Shown: positions 44,079 through 53,514, counted from the stretch's first letter. The stretch is DNA of 64,000 nt from Escherichia hormaechei_A (GCA_042434945.1 CP170191.1:3472001-3536000); one strand, 5' to 3'. Numbers and translations: made by a program. Notes: a model not told the origin generated them from the letters alone.

Positions 44079-45239
44079 ATGGAAAGAGTCAGTATTACCG
44101 AGCGCCCGGACTGGCGTGAGAAAGCCCACGAATACGGTTTCAATTTTCACACCATGTACGGCGAGCCGTACTGGTGTGAAGATGCTTACTACAAGTTGAC
44201 CCTCGCCCAGGTTGAAAAGCTGGAAGAAGTCACCGCCGAACTGCACCAGATGTGCCTGAAAGTGGTGGAAAAAGTGATCGCCAGCGATGAGCTGATGACC
44301 AAATTCCGCATTCCAAAACACACCTGGAGTTTTGTGCGCCAGTCATGGCTGACGCACCAGCCATCGCTTTATTCGCGTTTTGATCTGGCGTGGGATGGCA
44401 CTGGTGAACCTAAACTTCTGGAAAATAACGCCGATACGCCAACGTCACTATACGAGGCGGCGTTCTTTCAGTGGATCTGGCTGGAAGATCAGCTTAACGC
44501 CGGTAACTTGCCGGAGGGCAGCGACCAGTTTAACAGTCTGCAAGAAAAACTGATCGATCGCTTCGTTGAGCTGCGTGAACAGTATGGCTTCCAGTTGCTG
44601 CATCTCACCTGCTGTCGCGACACGGTGGAAGATCGCGGAACCATTCAGTATTTGCAGGACTGCGCAACGGAAGCTGAAATTGCTACTGAGTTCCTCTACA
44701 TCGATGATATCGGGTTAGGTGAAAAAGGTCAGTTCACGGATTTACAGGATCAGGTAATTTCCAACCTGTTCAAACTGTATCCGTGGGAATTTATGTTGCG
44801 TGAGATGTTCTCAACCAAGCTGGAGGATGCAGGCGTACGCTGGCTGGAACCGGCGTGGAAGAGCATTATCTCCAACAAGGCACTTCTACCGCTACTGTGG
44901 GAGATGTTCCCGAATCACCCGAACCTGCTGCCCGCTTATTTTGCGGAAGATGATCATCCGCAAATGGAAAAATATGTGGTTAAACCGATCTTCTCCCGTG
45001 AAGGCGCAAACGTGTCGATCATTGAGAACGGCAAAACCATTGAAGCAGCGGAAGGTCCGTATGGCGAAGAAGGGATGATTGTTCAGCAATTCCACCCGTT
45101 ACCGAAATTCGGCGACAGCTATATGCTGATTGGTAGCTGGCTGGTGAACGATCAACCCGCCGGAATTGGCATTCGTGAAGACCGTGCATTGATCACCCAG
45201 GATATGTCTCGGTTTTATCCACATATTTTTGTTGAATAA
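44079..45239 (+). CDS. ygiC: YgiC, ATP-grasp glutathionylspermidine synthase-like protein
   Basis: A 386-residue member of the glutathionylspermidine-synthase C-terminal (ATP-grasp) family; it ligates an amine to a peptide-like substrate by homology, but the true substrates are not known. Family segments include RFDLAWDGTGEPKLLENNADTP and VVKPIFSREGANV. Identical to E. coli YgiC as recalled. Part of the tolC-ygiBC unit that MarA/SoxS/Rob control in E. coli. Confidence 0.95.
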   Translation: MERVSITERPDWREKAHEYGFNFHTMYGEPYWCEDAYYKLTLAQVEKLEEVTAELHQMCLKVVEKVIASDELMTKFRIPKHTWSFVRQSWLTHQPSLYSRFDLAWDGTGEPKLLENNADTPTSLYEAAFFQWIWLEDQLNAGNLPEGSDQFNSLQEKLIDRFVELREQYGFQLLHLTCCRDTVEDRGTIQYLQDCATEAEIATEFLYIDDIGLGEKGQFTDLQDQVISNLFKLYPWEFMLREMFSTKLEDAGVRWLEPAWKSIISNKALLPLLWEMFPNHPNLLPAYFAEDDHPQMEKYVVKPIFSREGANVSIIENGKTIEAAEGPYGEEGMIVQQFHPLPKFGDSYMLIGSWLVNDQPAGIGIREDRALITQDMSRFYPHIFVE

Positions 45240-45247
45240 GCCACGAT

Positions 45248-45271
45248 ACCGGATGGCACTCGCCATCCGGT
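45248..45271. terminator. Hairpin between convergent ygiC and ygiD
   Basis: ACCGGATGGCACTCGCCATCCGGT is a perfect stem-loop in the 37-bp gap, usable in both directions. Confidence 0.65.
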
Positions 45272-45276
45272 AATTG

Positions 45277-46066
45277 TTAGCCTATCTGCACCGACAGCAT
45301 ACTCAGGCTGCCCATTTCTATACCCTCAACCGGAATGGTAATTGGCTCCTGCCCATCCCACGCACCTAACACATACAACAACGGCAAATAATGCTCTGGC
45401 GTTGGGTTCGATAACGTGCCACCTTCATGGTCGAGGTAATTCACCAGAGGATGTTGTTCCACTGGCCCTTGCCACGTCAGATTCGCTTTCACATACTCAT
45501 TAAACGACGTCGCCCACGGATACGGTGAACTATCACCGTGCCACTTCACTGTGCGCAGGTTATGCACCACGTTACCGCTGGCGACCAACATTATTCCTTC
45601 ATCTCGCAGCGCTGCCAGTTTGCGCCCCATTTCGAAATGCCAGGCGGCAGGTTTGCTACTGTCGATACTCAACTGCACCATTCGGGATATCAGCGTCAGG
45701 ATACATCTTAATCAGCACGCCCCACGAGCCGTGGTCAAAGCCCCAGGCTTCTTTATCCAGCGTCACCGGGATCGGCGCTAACAGCTCAACCAGACGCTGT
45801 GCCAGCGCAGGCGAACCCGAAGCAGGATAATGCGTATCGTACAGCGCCTGCGGGAAGCCACCAAAGTCATGAATCGTTTTTGGCGCTTCCATAGCCGTCA
45901 CACCGGTACCCCGGGTAAACCAGTGCGCAGAGACCACCACAATTGCCTTCGGACGCGGTAACGTCTCACCCAGCTGACGCCAGGCACGGGTATAGACGTT
46001 ATCATCCAGGACGTTCATTGGGCTGCCATGGCCTAAAAACAGTGCTGGCATACGAGAAGAAGACAT
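45277..46066 (-). pseudogene. ygiD: ygiD 4,5-DOPA-extradiol-dioxygenase-like, frameshifted and chimeric
   Basis: Homologue of E. coli YgiD (262 aa, LigB-type extradiol dioxygenase). Residues 1-131 are read to PDADIP, where an added A (CCGAATGG for CCGATGG on the coding strand, near 45,694-45,697) shifts frame; the rest resumes at MVQLSIDSS and runs intact to 45277. The span is one base over 263 codons. The first ~60 residues carry host substitutions (RAWRQLGETLPRPKA), and the rest equals E. coli, so the right edge of tract D is inside this gene near 45,820-45,890. The shift is more likely a read error than a true inactivation. Confidence 0.85.
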
Positions 46067-46196
46067 GGTGATATCCTTAGAGAAGGTGTCAATGTGATGG
46101 GCCTACATTACGCGCATTCAGGTGAAGATGAACGCAGATAACCGTGAAGATCATCATCAGGAAATTTGAATGTCAGCTATCGCTTAAGGAGAATGC

Positions 46197-46970
46197 ATGT
46201 CAGTACCGTTGATTTTGACCTTACTCGCGGGCGCCGCAACCTTTATCGGTGCGTTCCTCGGGGTACTCGGGCAAAAACCCTCTAATCGCCTTCTGGCCTT
46301 CTCGCTGGGTTTCGCCGCCGGGATCATGCTGCTTATCTCGCTGATGGAGATGCTGCCCGCCGCGCTTCACACCGAAGGTATGTCGCCTGTTCTGGGCTAT
46401 GGCATGTTTATCATTGGACTGCTGGGTTATTTTGCGCTCGACCGTATTCTTCCTCACGCGCACCCGCAGGATTTAATGCAAAAAAGCGTTACCCCCATCC
46501 CGGGCAATATCAAACGCACGGCCATTCTGCTGACGCTGGGTATCAGCCTGCATAACTTTCCGGAAGGTATCGCCACCTATGTCACGGCCAGCAGCAACCT
46601 GGAAATGGGTTTTGGTGTGGCGCTGGCCGTGGCTTTGCACAATATTCCTGAAGGACTTGCCGTTGCCGGGCCCGTTTATGCCGCCACGGGTTCAAAACGT
46701 ACGGCTGTCTTTTGGGCGGGTATCTCCGGGATGGCTGAAATTCTCGGCGGCGTGCTGGCGTGGCTGATCCTCGGTAGCCTCGTCTCCCCGATTGTGATGG
46801 CTGCGATTATGGCTGCCGTGGCCGGGATTATGGTCGCGCTCTCTGTCGATGAGCTGATGCCGCTGGCGAAAGAGATCGATCCCAACAATAACCCCAGCTA
46901 CGGCGTACTGTGTGGAATGTCAGTGATGGGGATGAGTCTGGTACTGCTGCAAACGGCCGGTATTGGCTAA
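46197..46970 (+). CDS. zupT: ZupT zinc/divalent metal importer
   Basis: A 257-residue ZIP-family transporter of zinc, iron and manganese with eight predicted helices. The metal-site motifs LHNFPEGIA and LHNIPEGLA are present. Host-type, differing from E. coli ZupT at many positions (for example ALHTEG for ALAAEG). Divergent from ygiD across 130 bp. Confidence 0.96.
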   Translation: MSVPLILTLLAGAATFIGAFLGVLGQKPSNRLLAFSLGFAAGIMLLISLMEMLPAALHTEGMSPVLGYGMFIIGLLGYFALDRILPHAHPQDLMQKSVTPIPGNIKRTAILLTLGISLHNFPEGIATYVTASSNLEMGFGVALAVALHNIPEGLAVAGPVYAATGSKRTAVFWAGISGMAEILGGVLAWLILGSLVSPIVMAAIMAAVAGIMVALSVDELMPLAKEIDPNNNPSYGVLCGMSVMGMSLVLLQTAGIG

Positions 46971-46978
46971 GAATTTAT

Positions 46979-47006
46979 GCCTCCGTTTTATACGGAGGCT
47001 TTATAT
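46979..47006 (+). terminator. Terminator of zupT
   Basis: GCCTCCGTTTTATACGGAGGC followed by TTTATATT, 8 bp after the stop. The next ~230 bp to the fimbrial gene is very AT-rich, with no gene; it should hold the fimbrial promoter. No invertible-element repeats or recombinase gene seen. Confidence 0.75.
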
Positions 47007-47235
47007 TATTCAAAAAAACAATCCTATATATTTCACCTATAATAACCCGCAAATATAAACCTGTTAAAACCCTGAAAAACCACGCCTCTTAAAATAGCCT
47101 GCAAATATTAATTAAAACCATCTAAAAATATATTTAAGTCATGTTAATCGCGTCTCCCCACCCCAATTCGTATACTTCGCGAGTATTCTGAAATTAATAT
47201 TCACATTATGAATCACTCTGAAAAAGGATATTTTC

Positions 47236-47796
47236 ATGTATATGGGTAAAAAACTACTGTTAGCGACGGCTATGGCAGTCATTGTATCGGGTGCTGCTTT
47301 TGCAGATGATCAAGGCTCAGGAAAAATCAAATTCAAAGGTATTGTTATTGACGCACCGTGCAGTATCGCACCAGACAGCGTTGATAAAGAAGTCGATCTG
47401 GGTGAAGTGACCACGGCCGTTATCAACGCCAACAAAAAATCTACCCCGGTTCCGGTCGATATCAATCTGGAGAACTGCCAGCTTGACGATCCGGCAGACG
47501 AGACCGACACGCCAATTACCAAAGTGGATGTGACCTTTACCAGCGCAGCGACAGACGCGGCGGATACCAGCCTGATGAGCAACACCTATGCAAGCGGTGC
47601 GCAGAACGTGGGGGTGCGTCTGCTGGATAACGCGGAGTCTGCTATCACGCTGGGAGAGGCCAACGAGGTTGAGTTGCTGGCGGGTTCAACCACCCAGACG
47701 CTGCATTTCAAAGCGGTTATGGAAGTCCCTACAGGTAAAACTGCGACGGCAGGCCAGGTTGAAGCCACGGCTAACTACGTCCTGATGTACAAATAA
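47236..47796 (+). CDS. Major fimbrial subunit (type 1/FimA-like)
   Basis: A 186-residue pilin with a signal peptide ending near SGAAFA and the two-cysteine Ig-like fold: Cys at DAPCSI and LENCQL. The C-terminal beta-strand ends YVLMYK, as in donor-strand-exchanged pilins. AAGGA precedes the ATG. First gene of a four-gene chaperone-usher operon occupying the place of E. coli ygiL-yqiG-yqiH-yqiI. Confidence 0.88.
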   Translation: MYMGKKLLLATAMAVIVSGAAFADDQGSGKIKFKGIVIDAPCSIAPDSVDKEVDLGEVTTAVINANKKSTPVPVDINLENCQLDDPADETDTPITKVDVTFTSAATDAADTSLMSNTYASGAQNVGVRLLDNAESAITLGEANEVELLAGSTTQTLHFKAVMEVPTGKTATAGQVEATANYVLMYK

Positions 47797-47817
47797 TTCT
47801 GTTACGTCACGGCACCA

Positions 47818-47844
47818 GCCGACTGGTAATTCATACTGGTCGGC
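47818..47844 (+). other. Stem-loop after the pilin gene
   Basis: GCCGACTGGTAATTCATACTGGTCGGC lies between the pilin and usher genes. Such loops often raise pilin mRNA over downstream genes in fimbrial operons. Confidence 0.55.
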
Positions 47845-47869
47845 ACTCTCTATTTACTCGAGTAACAGG

Positions 47870-50317
47870 ATGATGACATACAAATTACAATGGATAATCA
47901 TCATTGCGTCCCTGTTAATGACGAAAGTTGCCTCTGCCACCGAGTTTAATATAAACGCCATCGATAAAGATCAGCGCGGCAGCGTCGATTTATCACTGTT
48001 TAAAGATCAAATATCGGTTACGCCGGGAAGCTATTTCGTTACGGTTGCCGTCAATGATATTCCGCTGGCAAATGGCTGGCAGCTTCGCTGGCGAGAAATA
48101 AATAACGCCGTTCAGGTCTGTATTGCCCCCGAGCTGGTCGATACCTTTGCGTTGCAGGATGACGTTCGTCACGCTTTGCCGGAGAAAGAGGGATGCGTTG
48201 ATTTCGCCGCCAGACCAGACATCAAATTTACTTTTGAGCAAGGCAGCCAGACCCTGAAAGTGACCATCCCCCAGGCGTGGCTGCAATACCGTGCGGTTGA
48301 CTGGATGCCGCCATCCACCTGGGACATCGGCGTGCCGGGCGTACTGCTGGATTACAATCTTTTTGCCAGCCATTATCAGCCCAATAGCGGCAGCAACAAT
48401 GACAACGCCAATACCTATGGCACCGCCGGTGCGAACATGGGCGCGTGGCGGCTACGCAGCGATTACCAGTACACGCAAAGCCATACTGACGCAGGCTCGG
48501 AGCATAATGGACGTTTTTCACGCGTGTATATGTTCCGCCCTCTGCCCTCGATCGGTGGGAAACTGACGTTGGGTGAAACGGATTTCCAGTCCGCAATTTT
48601 TGACGCCTTTACCTACACCGGCGCATCGCTAATCAGCGATGAACGTATGCTGCCATGGTCGCTGCGCGGCTATGCCCCGCAGATTACCGGGATAGCGCAA
48701 ACCAACGCCACGGTAACCGTAAGCCTTGCCGATCGCGTGATTTACCAGAGTAAAGTGCCGCCAGGTCCTTTTGTTATTCAGGATCTTAACCAGTCGGTTC
48801 AGGGCACGCTGGACGTCAAAGTCACGGAAGAGGATGGACGCGTCAGCACCTTCCAGGTCTCGGCCGAATCCGTACCATTTTTAACGCGCAAGGGTCAGGT
48901 GCGCTACAAGCTCGCGGCGGGTAAAGCGCGCCAGGGCGCCTCCCATGACGTTGAAGATAACGCCTTCATGAGCGGCGAATTTTCCTGGGGCATGCTGTCG
49001 CACACCTCCCTGTATGGCGGTACGCTGGCCGATGGCGACCGCTATCGTTCCGTCGCTGCCGGGATCGGCCAGAATATGGCCTGGCTGGGGGCGCTCTCTT
49101 TTGACGTCACGCAGGCCACCAGCCAGCTGCCACTCCAGCGCAGCCAGACGGGTTACAGCTATCGCATTAACTACAGCAAGCGTTTCGATACCACCGGCAG
49201 TCAGCTTACGCTCGCCAGCTACCGCTACTCAGATCCACAGTTTTTGAGCTACGCCCGCTACCTTAATTATGACGACGGTGACCGCCAGTCGGAAAAACAA
49301 ACCCTGAGCGTGACGGCAAGCCAGTACATTTCGGCGTTATCCCTGAACCTGTACGTCAATATGCTGCGTCAGACATGGTGGAATGATTCACCCTCCACGA
49401 CCGGCAGTATCACGGCGGGCTACAACTTTGATATGGGCCGCTGGAAGAACCTTGGCGTAACCCTGTCCTGGAGTAAAACGCATTACGATGAGAAAGACGA
49501 AAGTGACGATACTCAGTTCTATCTCTCGCTCAGCGTACCGCTCGATCCCGATCATCGACTTAACTATGACCTGCGTAACCGCGATACGCTGAGCCATAAC
49601 GTGTCGTGGTATGACACGTCGGATCGCAATAACACCTGGGGCGTTTCCGCGGGGGCGGAGAGCGGGAAGCCAGACTCCGGGGCGCAGTTCAGCGGGAATT
49701 ATCAGCATTATTCTGCGTACGGCGATCTTAATCTCTCCGGCAGCTATAAAGCTGACGAATATAACTCCCTCAGCGCAAGCTGGAGCGGTTCCTTCACCTC
49801 AACGGTGAAAGGCGCCGCGCTGCACCGGCGCAGCTACGGTAATGAACCCCGCGTAATGGTCAGCACCGACGGGGTAGGCAATATCCCGCTGAACATGTCG
49901 CGAGATGAGACCAACCGTTTTGGCATCGGCGTTTTACCGTCATTCTCCAGCTATTCCCCCTCCAGCGTGCAGATCAATATGAACAACCTTCCGGATGGCG
50001 TGGACGTGGACAACCGCGTCGTGACCTCAACCTGGACTGAGGGGGCCATTGGTTTTCGTCAGATTGCCACGCGTGCAGGTCGGGACGTGGCAGGTGTTCT
50101 GCGGATGTCATCAGGAACGCCACCGCTCGGGGCGATTGTTCGCCTGGAAGCAAACGATTTGCAGGTTGGGATGGTGGCCGATGAAGGCCACGTCTGGCTC
50201 GGCGCCGTTGAGCCAGAACAGCAGTTTCGCGTGACATGGGGCGACAACCAACAGTGTCGCTTCTCGTTACCTTCTCACTTAGAAAACAGTATGCAGTTGA
50301 TACTGCCGTGTCAGTAA
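47870..50317 (+). CDS. Fimbrial outer-membrane usher
   Basis: An 815-residue usher: signal peptide (about 1-23), PapC N-terminal domain (EFNINAIDKDQRGSVDLSLF ...), 24-stranded barrel with plug, and C-terminal domain ending LPCQ with the usual cysteine pair. Typical usher segments such as GTLDVKVTEEDGR and VEDNAFMSGEF are seen. Start codons at 47870 and 47873 are equally possible. It assembles and secretes the pilus. Host-type. Confidence 0.9.
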   Translation: MMTYKLQWIIIIASLLMTKVASATEFNINAIDKDQRGSVDLSLFKDQISVTPGSYFVTVAVNDIPLANGWQLRWREINNAVQVCIAPELVDTFALQDDVRHALPEKEGCVDFAARPDIKFTFEQGSQTLKVTIPQAWLQYRAVDWMPPSTWDIGVPGVLLDYNLFASHYQPNSGSNNDNANTYGTAGANMGAWRLRSDYQYTQSHTDAGSEHNGRFSRVYMFRPLPSIGGKLTLGETDFQSAIFDAFTYTGASLISDERMLPWSLRGYAPQITGIAQTNATVTVSLADRVIYQSKVPPGPFVIQDLNQSVQGTLDVKVTEEDGRVSTFQVSAESVPFLTRKGQVRYKLAAGKARQGASHDVEDNAFMSGEFSWGMLSHTSLYGGTLADGDRYRSVAAGIGQNMAWLGALSFDVTQATSQLPLQRSQTGYSYRINYSKRFDTTGSQLTLASYRYSDPQFLSYARYLNYDDGDRQSEKQTLSVTASQYISALSLNLYVNMLRQTWWNDSPSTTGSITAGYNFDMGRWKNLGVTLSWSKTHYDEKDESDDTQFYLSLSVPLDPDHRLNYDLRNRDTLSHNVSWYDTSDRNNTWGVSAGAESGKPDSGAQFSGNYQHYSAYGDLNLSGSYKADEYNSLSASWSGSFTSTVKGAALHRRSYGNEPRVMVSTDGVGNIPLNMSRDETNRFGIGVLPSFSSYSPSSVQINMNNLPDGVDVDNRVVTSTWTEGAIGFRQIATRAGRDVAGVLRMSSGTPPLGAIVRLEANDLQVGMVADEGHVWLGAVEPEQQFRVTWGDNQQCRFSLPSHLENSMQLILPCQ

Positions 50318-50326
50318 GAAATCATC

Positions 50327-51088
50327 ATGAAATTAACGCCGATTAAAAGCCTGTGCCTGATGCTAATCAGCACAGCATTTACCACCCATGCGGCCATTAA
50401 TCTGGACCGCACGCGCATTGTTTTTCCAGAAAGCGACAAGGCCAGCAGCCTGAAAGTGGACAACCAGAGCAAGGCTTTACCTTATCTGGCGCTCTCCTGG
50501 ATTGAAGACGAAAAGGGGCAAAAAGAAGATACGCACTTTATGGCGCTTCCCCCCATTCAACGTATCGAAGCGGGCACCTCGTCGCAGGTAAGAATTGTTA
50601 AACAAGCCGCCACCCGCCAGTTGCCAAAAGACAGGGAATCGCTGTTTTATTTCAACCTGCGTGAAGTACCGCCAAAAAGCATCAGCGCCAGCGAGGAGCG
50701 CAGCGTGATGCAGGTTGCCATGCAAAGCCGAATTAAGCTGTTCTGGCGTCCGGAAGCGATTAGCAAAAAATCCGGCGAACTGGCTGAAATGCGAATGGAA
50801 ATTACCGCCAACGCGAAAGGGCTCACGGTCCACAACCCTACGCCGTATTACATCACGCTGGCGTGGCTGAGCAAAAATGCCAAAACCATGCTGCCGGGTT
50901 TTGACAGTCTGATGATTGCGCCTTTCGCCACGGCAACCGCCTCTACCGGTAATTACCACGGTAGTTATTACAGCATCGGCTATATCGACGATTACGGCGC
51001 CCTAAAAAAAGTCGACGTGCAGTGCACCGGAATGGCGCAATGTAAACTTACCGAACGGAAAATCGATAAAGATGCAAAAGCTCGCTAG
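50327..51088 (+). CDS. Periplasmic fimbrial chaperone (PapD-like)
   Basis: A 253-residue chaperone with signal peptide ending THA and two Ig domains; RTRIVFPESDKASSLKVDN (G1 region) and YFNLREVPPKS (the conserved chaperone signature) are visible. It delivers subunits to the usher. It overlaps the next gene by 17 bp. Confidence 0.9.
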   Translation: MKLTPIKSLCLMLISTAFTTHAAINLDRTRIVFPESDKASSLKVDNQSKALPYLALSWIEDEKGQKEDTHFMALPPIQRIEAGTSSQVRIVKQAATRQLPKDRESLFYFNLREVPPKSISASEERSVMQVAMQSRIKLFWRPEAISKKSGELAEMRMEITANAKGLTVHNPTPYYITLAWLSKNAKTMLPGFDSLMIAPFATATASTGNYHGSYYSIGYIDDYGALKKVDVQCTGMAQCKLTERKIDKDAKAR

Positions 51089-52133
51089 TTTGCTGTTTAC
51101 ACTGCTGCTTTCAGCGCTGCCTTTGAAAGACGCGCTGGCGCTTAACTGCTATCTGGGTGGATCTGGCGGCCCCGTCGAGGAGACAAAAACGATCACCCCT
51201 TTTGCGATCCCCAGCAACGCTCAGGTTGGCCAAAAAATATGGGAGTCTGACGACATTAGAATTCCGGTGACGTGTGACAACAACGTCACGAGCAGTTTTG
51301 AGCCGGAAGATGTCTTTGCATGGGTGAACCCTTATCCTGCCGCAACCGATCCCTATTATGAACTGGGCGTAACCTATGAAGGCATAGATTACGATGCTAC
51401 AGGCCAGCCCAACGGCGTGGATACCCGCCAGTGCCTGGACAACAATAACATCACCATTTACACCTCGGATCAAATCCGCCAGATGGGTTGGGAGGATCGC
51501 ATCTGCTCCGGCAATCCGGATGATATCCATATTTCACGCACGTTCGTCACCCGATTACGACTTTTCGTGAGAATTAAGACTATGCCGCCACATGGTTATG
51601 TCAGTTCGCTCAGCGATTACATCGTTGTGCAGTTTGACGGTAAGGGTGGCGTTAATCAGATGGCCGACGCGAAGAACCTCAAGTATCACATCAACGGACT
51701 GCAAAACATTACGGTGCTTGATTGTGGAGCGACGTTTAGCATTTTCCCTGAAAATCAGGAGATCGACTTCGGCGCCTTCAGCGCGCGCGACATTGTGAAT
51801 CAGCAGACGCGTATGCGCACGTTTTCAATACGAACCACCAAAGTGCAGGATGCCCAGTGCTCGGACGGATTTAAGATGGACTCGTCGTTTTACACAACCG
51901 AAACGCTTAGCGCAGACGACACCGCGGTACTGATAGGGAATGGGTTAAAGCTGCGTATTCTTAACGGAACGGAGCCTTACACCTTCAACCAGTACAAGGA
52001 GTACGCCGATTTTACGGGCGATACTATGAATGTTGAGCAAAACTACACGGCTGAACTTTCACGGGAAGAAGGGAAAGCGATTCAGTCCGGGCCGTTTGAA
52101 ACCGTGGTACTGTTCAAAATTAACTACCACTAG
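51072..52133 (+). CDS. Fimbrial tip adhesin-like protein
   Basis: A 353-residue two-domain protein: signal peptide (to ALA), an N-terminal putative receptor-binding domain with several cysteines (LNCYLG, VTCDNN, RQCLDN, RICSGN) and a C-terminal pilin domain (VLDCGATFSIFPENQEIDFGAF ... VVLFKINYH). Size and last-gene position fit a tip adhesin such as YqiI or FimH; receptor unknown. I cannot assign a gene symbol with confidence. Confidence 0.82.
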   Translation: MQKLASLLFTLLLSALPLKDALALNCYLGGSGGPVEETKTITPFAIPSNAQVGQKIWESDDIRIPVTCDNNVTSSFEPEDVFAWVNPYPAATDPYYELGVTYEGIDYDATGQPNGVDTRQCLDNNNITIYTSDQIRQMGWEDRICSGNPDDIHISRTFVTRLRLFVRIKTMPPHGYVSSLSDYIVVQFDGKGGVNQMADAKNLKYHINGLQNITVLDCGATFSIFPENQEIDFGAFSARDIVNQQTRMRTFSIRTTKVQDAQCSDGFKMDSSFYTTETLSADDTAVLIGNGLKLRILNGTEPYTFNQYKEYADFTGDTMNVEQNYTAELSREEGKAIQSGPFETVVLFKINYH

Positions 52134-52137
52134 AAAC

Positions 52138-52165
52138 AAAAAAGCCGGGTTTCCCCGGCTTTTTC
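52138..52165. terminator. Shared terminator of fimbrial operon and ribB
   Basis: AAAAAGCCGGGTTTCCCCGGCTTTTT is an intrinsic terminator symmetric for both strands, between convergent genes. Confidence 0.88.
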
Positions 52166-52177
52166 ACATCAGCATGT

Positions 52178-52831
52178 TTAGCTGGCTTTGCGCTCGTGCG
52201 CCCGGCGGTACTCAACCAGATCTTCAATCGTCACCACTGGCATATTGTGCAGTCGCGCAAAGGTGATGCACTCTGGTGCACGCGCCATCGTGCCATCGTC
52301 ATTAGTCAGCTCACACAGTACACCAGCCGGTTTAAAGCCTGCCAGCGTCATCAGATCAATAGTTGCTTCAGTATGACCGCCACGCGTCAGTACACCACCT
52401 GCCTGAGCGCGAAGTGGGAAAACGTGGCCAGGACGATTCAGATCTGACGGTTTTGCGCCATCGGCAATCGCTGCGCGAACGGTCGTAATACGGTCAGCGG
52501 CAGAAACACCGGTAGTCACACCTTCAGCTGCTTCAATGGTCACGGTAAAACCGGTGCCATAGGCGCTGGTGTTATTTTCTACCATCATTGGCAGATCGAG
52601 TTGTTTACGGCGATCTTCAGTAATGCACAGGCAAACAATACCGCTACCGTGGCGAATGGTCAGCGCCATCTGCTCAACAGTCATGGTTTCTGCCGGGAAG
52701 ATCATATCACCTTCGTTTTCACGGTCTTCATCATCAAGCACCATTACACCGCGTCCTTCACGCAGCGCAGCCAGTGCATTTTCAACACGTTCGAAAGGCG
52801 TACCAAAAGAGGAAAGTAGCGTCTGATTCAT
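52178..52831 (-). CDS. ribB: 3,4-dihydroxy-2-butanone 4-phosphate synthase, chimera
   Basis: A 217-residue riboflavin-pathway enzyme converting ribulose 5-phosphate to the four-carbon precursor and formate. The active-site acidic loop DDEDRENEGD is present. Residues 1-188 equal E. coli RibB; then ITFARLHNMPVV and VEYRRAHE differ from the E. coli IEFANKHNMALV and VAYRQAHE, so a junction lies near 52,270. Expression is controlled by the FMN riboswitch upstream. Confidence 0.96.
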   Translation of the reverse strand: MNQTLLSSFGTPFERVENALAALREGRGVMVLDDEDRENEGDMIFPAETMTVEQMALTIRHGSGIVCLCITEDRRKQLDLPMMVENNTSAYGTGFTVTIEAAEGVTTGVSAADRITTVRAAIADGAKPSDLNRPGHVFPLRAQAGGVLTRGGHTEATIDLMTLAGFKPAGVLCELTNDDGTMARAPECITFARLHNMPVVTIEDLVEYRRAHERKAS

Positions 52832-53320
52832 GGTAAAAAAACCTCACTAAAATTATGGTTACCAGAATCAGGGCAGTCTTAGGAGTGGCGGCATATAGCC
52901 AAAATAACGTGAGCGGGTCCATGCCCGACAGAATCGTTACTCTCTCCCATCCGGACTCTAACCGTCGGCCCCGGAATTACACCGGATCTGCTGTCCTTTG
53001 AGTTCGCACCCAAAGCGCTCGCGGGCTTTCAACTGAGTTGATTTACCGCCGGTGGGGAATTTCGCCCCGCCCTGAGAATAAGCGGATTCACTATAACGCT
53101 AATGATTAGCGGCAGCAACGCATAGCTTCACATAATTCTGGTTTATGACTTACCCTTATCGCACTACAATGGCACTCAACACCTATCAGTACAGGGAAAC
53201 TACAATGATTGACCCGAAAAAAATTGAGCAAATCGCTCGCCAGGTTCACGAATCAATGCCTAAAGGAATCAGGGAGTTCGGGGAAGATGTGGAGAAAAAA
53301 ATCCGCCAGACGTTGCAGGC
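52270..53320. other. E. coli-type tract E (approximate limits)
   Basis: Runs from within ribB, through the FMN riboswitch, to about codon 40 of ubiK. Host-type coding sequence lies on both sides. Roughly 1 kb. Confidence 0.65.
52935..53080 (-). ncRNA. FMN riboswitch (ribB leader)
   Basis: On the minus strand the RFN element is plain: it begins near TATTCTCAGGGCGGGGCGAA, continues CCCCACCGGCGGTAAATC, AGCCCGCGAGCG, CAGATCCGGTGTAATTCCGG, and ends GGCCGACGGTTAGAGTCCGG followed by GATGGGAGAG. This is the ribB leader of enterobacteria (source of SroG RNA in E. coli). FMN binding represses ribB. It fills most of the 373-bp gap between ribB and ubiK. Confidence 0.95.
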
Positions 53321-53501
53321 ACAGTTGGTTCGCCTTGATTTAGTCAGCCGCGAAGAGTTTGATGTGCAGACTCAGGTGCTGCTGCGCACCCGCGAGAAGC
53401 TGGCGCTGCTGGAACAGCGTCTGAGCGAGCTGGAGAGCCGCAATGCGCCGGAAGAAGTGAAGCCAGCGCCAGCTATTCCACCGGTGGATGACCAGGCATA
53501 A
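53205..53501 (+). CDS. ubiK: UbiK ubiquinone-biosynthesis accessory factor, chimera
   Basis: A 98-residue amphipathic/coiled-coil protein (formerly YqiC) that binds lipid and the UbiJ SCP2 protein to aid ubiquinone synthesis in E. coli. The first ~41 residues equal E. coli; from VRLDLVSREEF on there are host changes and a different proline-rich C-terminus (APAIPPVDDQA). Junction near 53,320. E. coli glgS, yqiJ and yqiK, which follow there, are absent. Confidence 0.93.
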   Translation: MIDPKKIEQIARQVHESMPKGIREFGEDVEKKIRQTLQAQLVRLDLVSREEFDVQTQVLLRTREKLALLEQRLSELESRNAPEEVKPAPAIPPVDDQA

Positions 53502-53514
53502 GTGCGGCCTGATG

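Larger units (their letters stand above)
37165..45850. other. E. coli-type tract D (approximate limits)
   Basis: parE through the 3' two-thirds of ygiD encode proteins equal to E. coli as recalled (TolC, YgiB, YgiC, NudF, CpdA, YqiA without a noticed difference). The left edge abuts a host repeat; the right edge lies in ygiD. Donor mdaB-ygiN and parE are adjacent in E. coli but 13 kb apart here. Confidence 0.77.
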
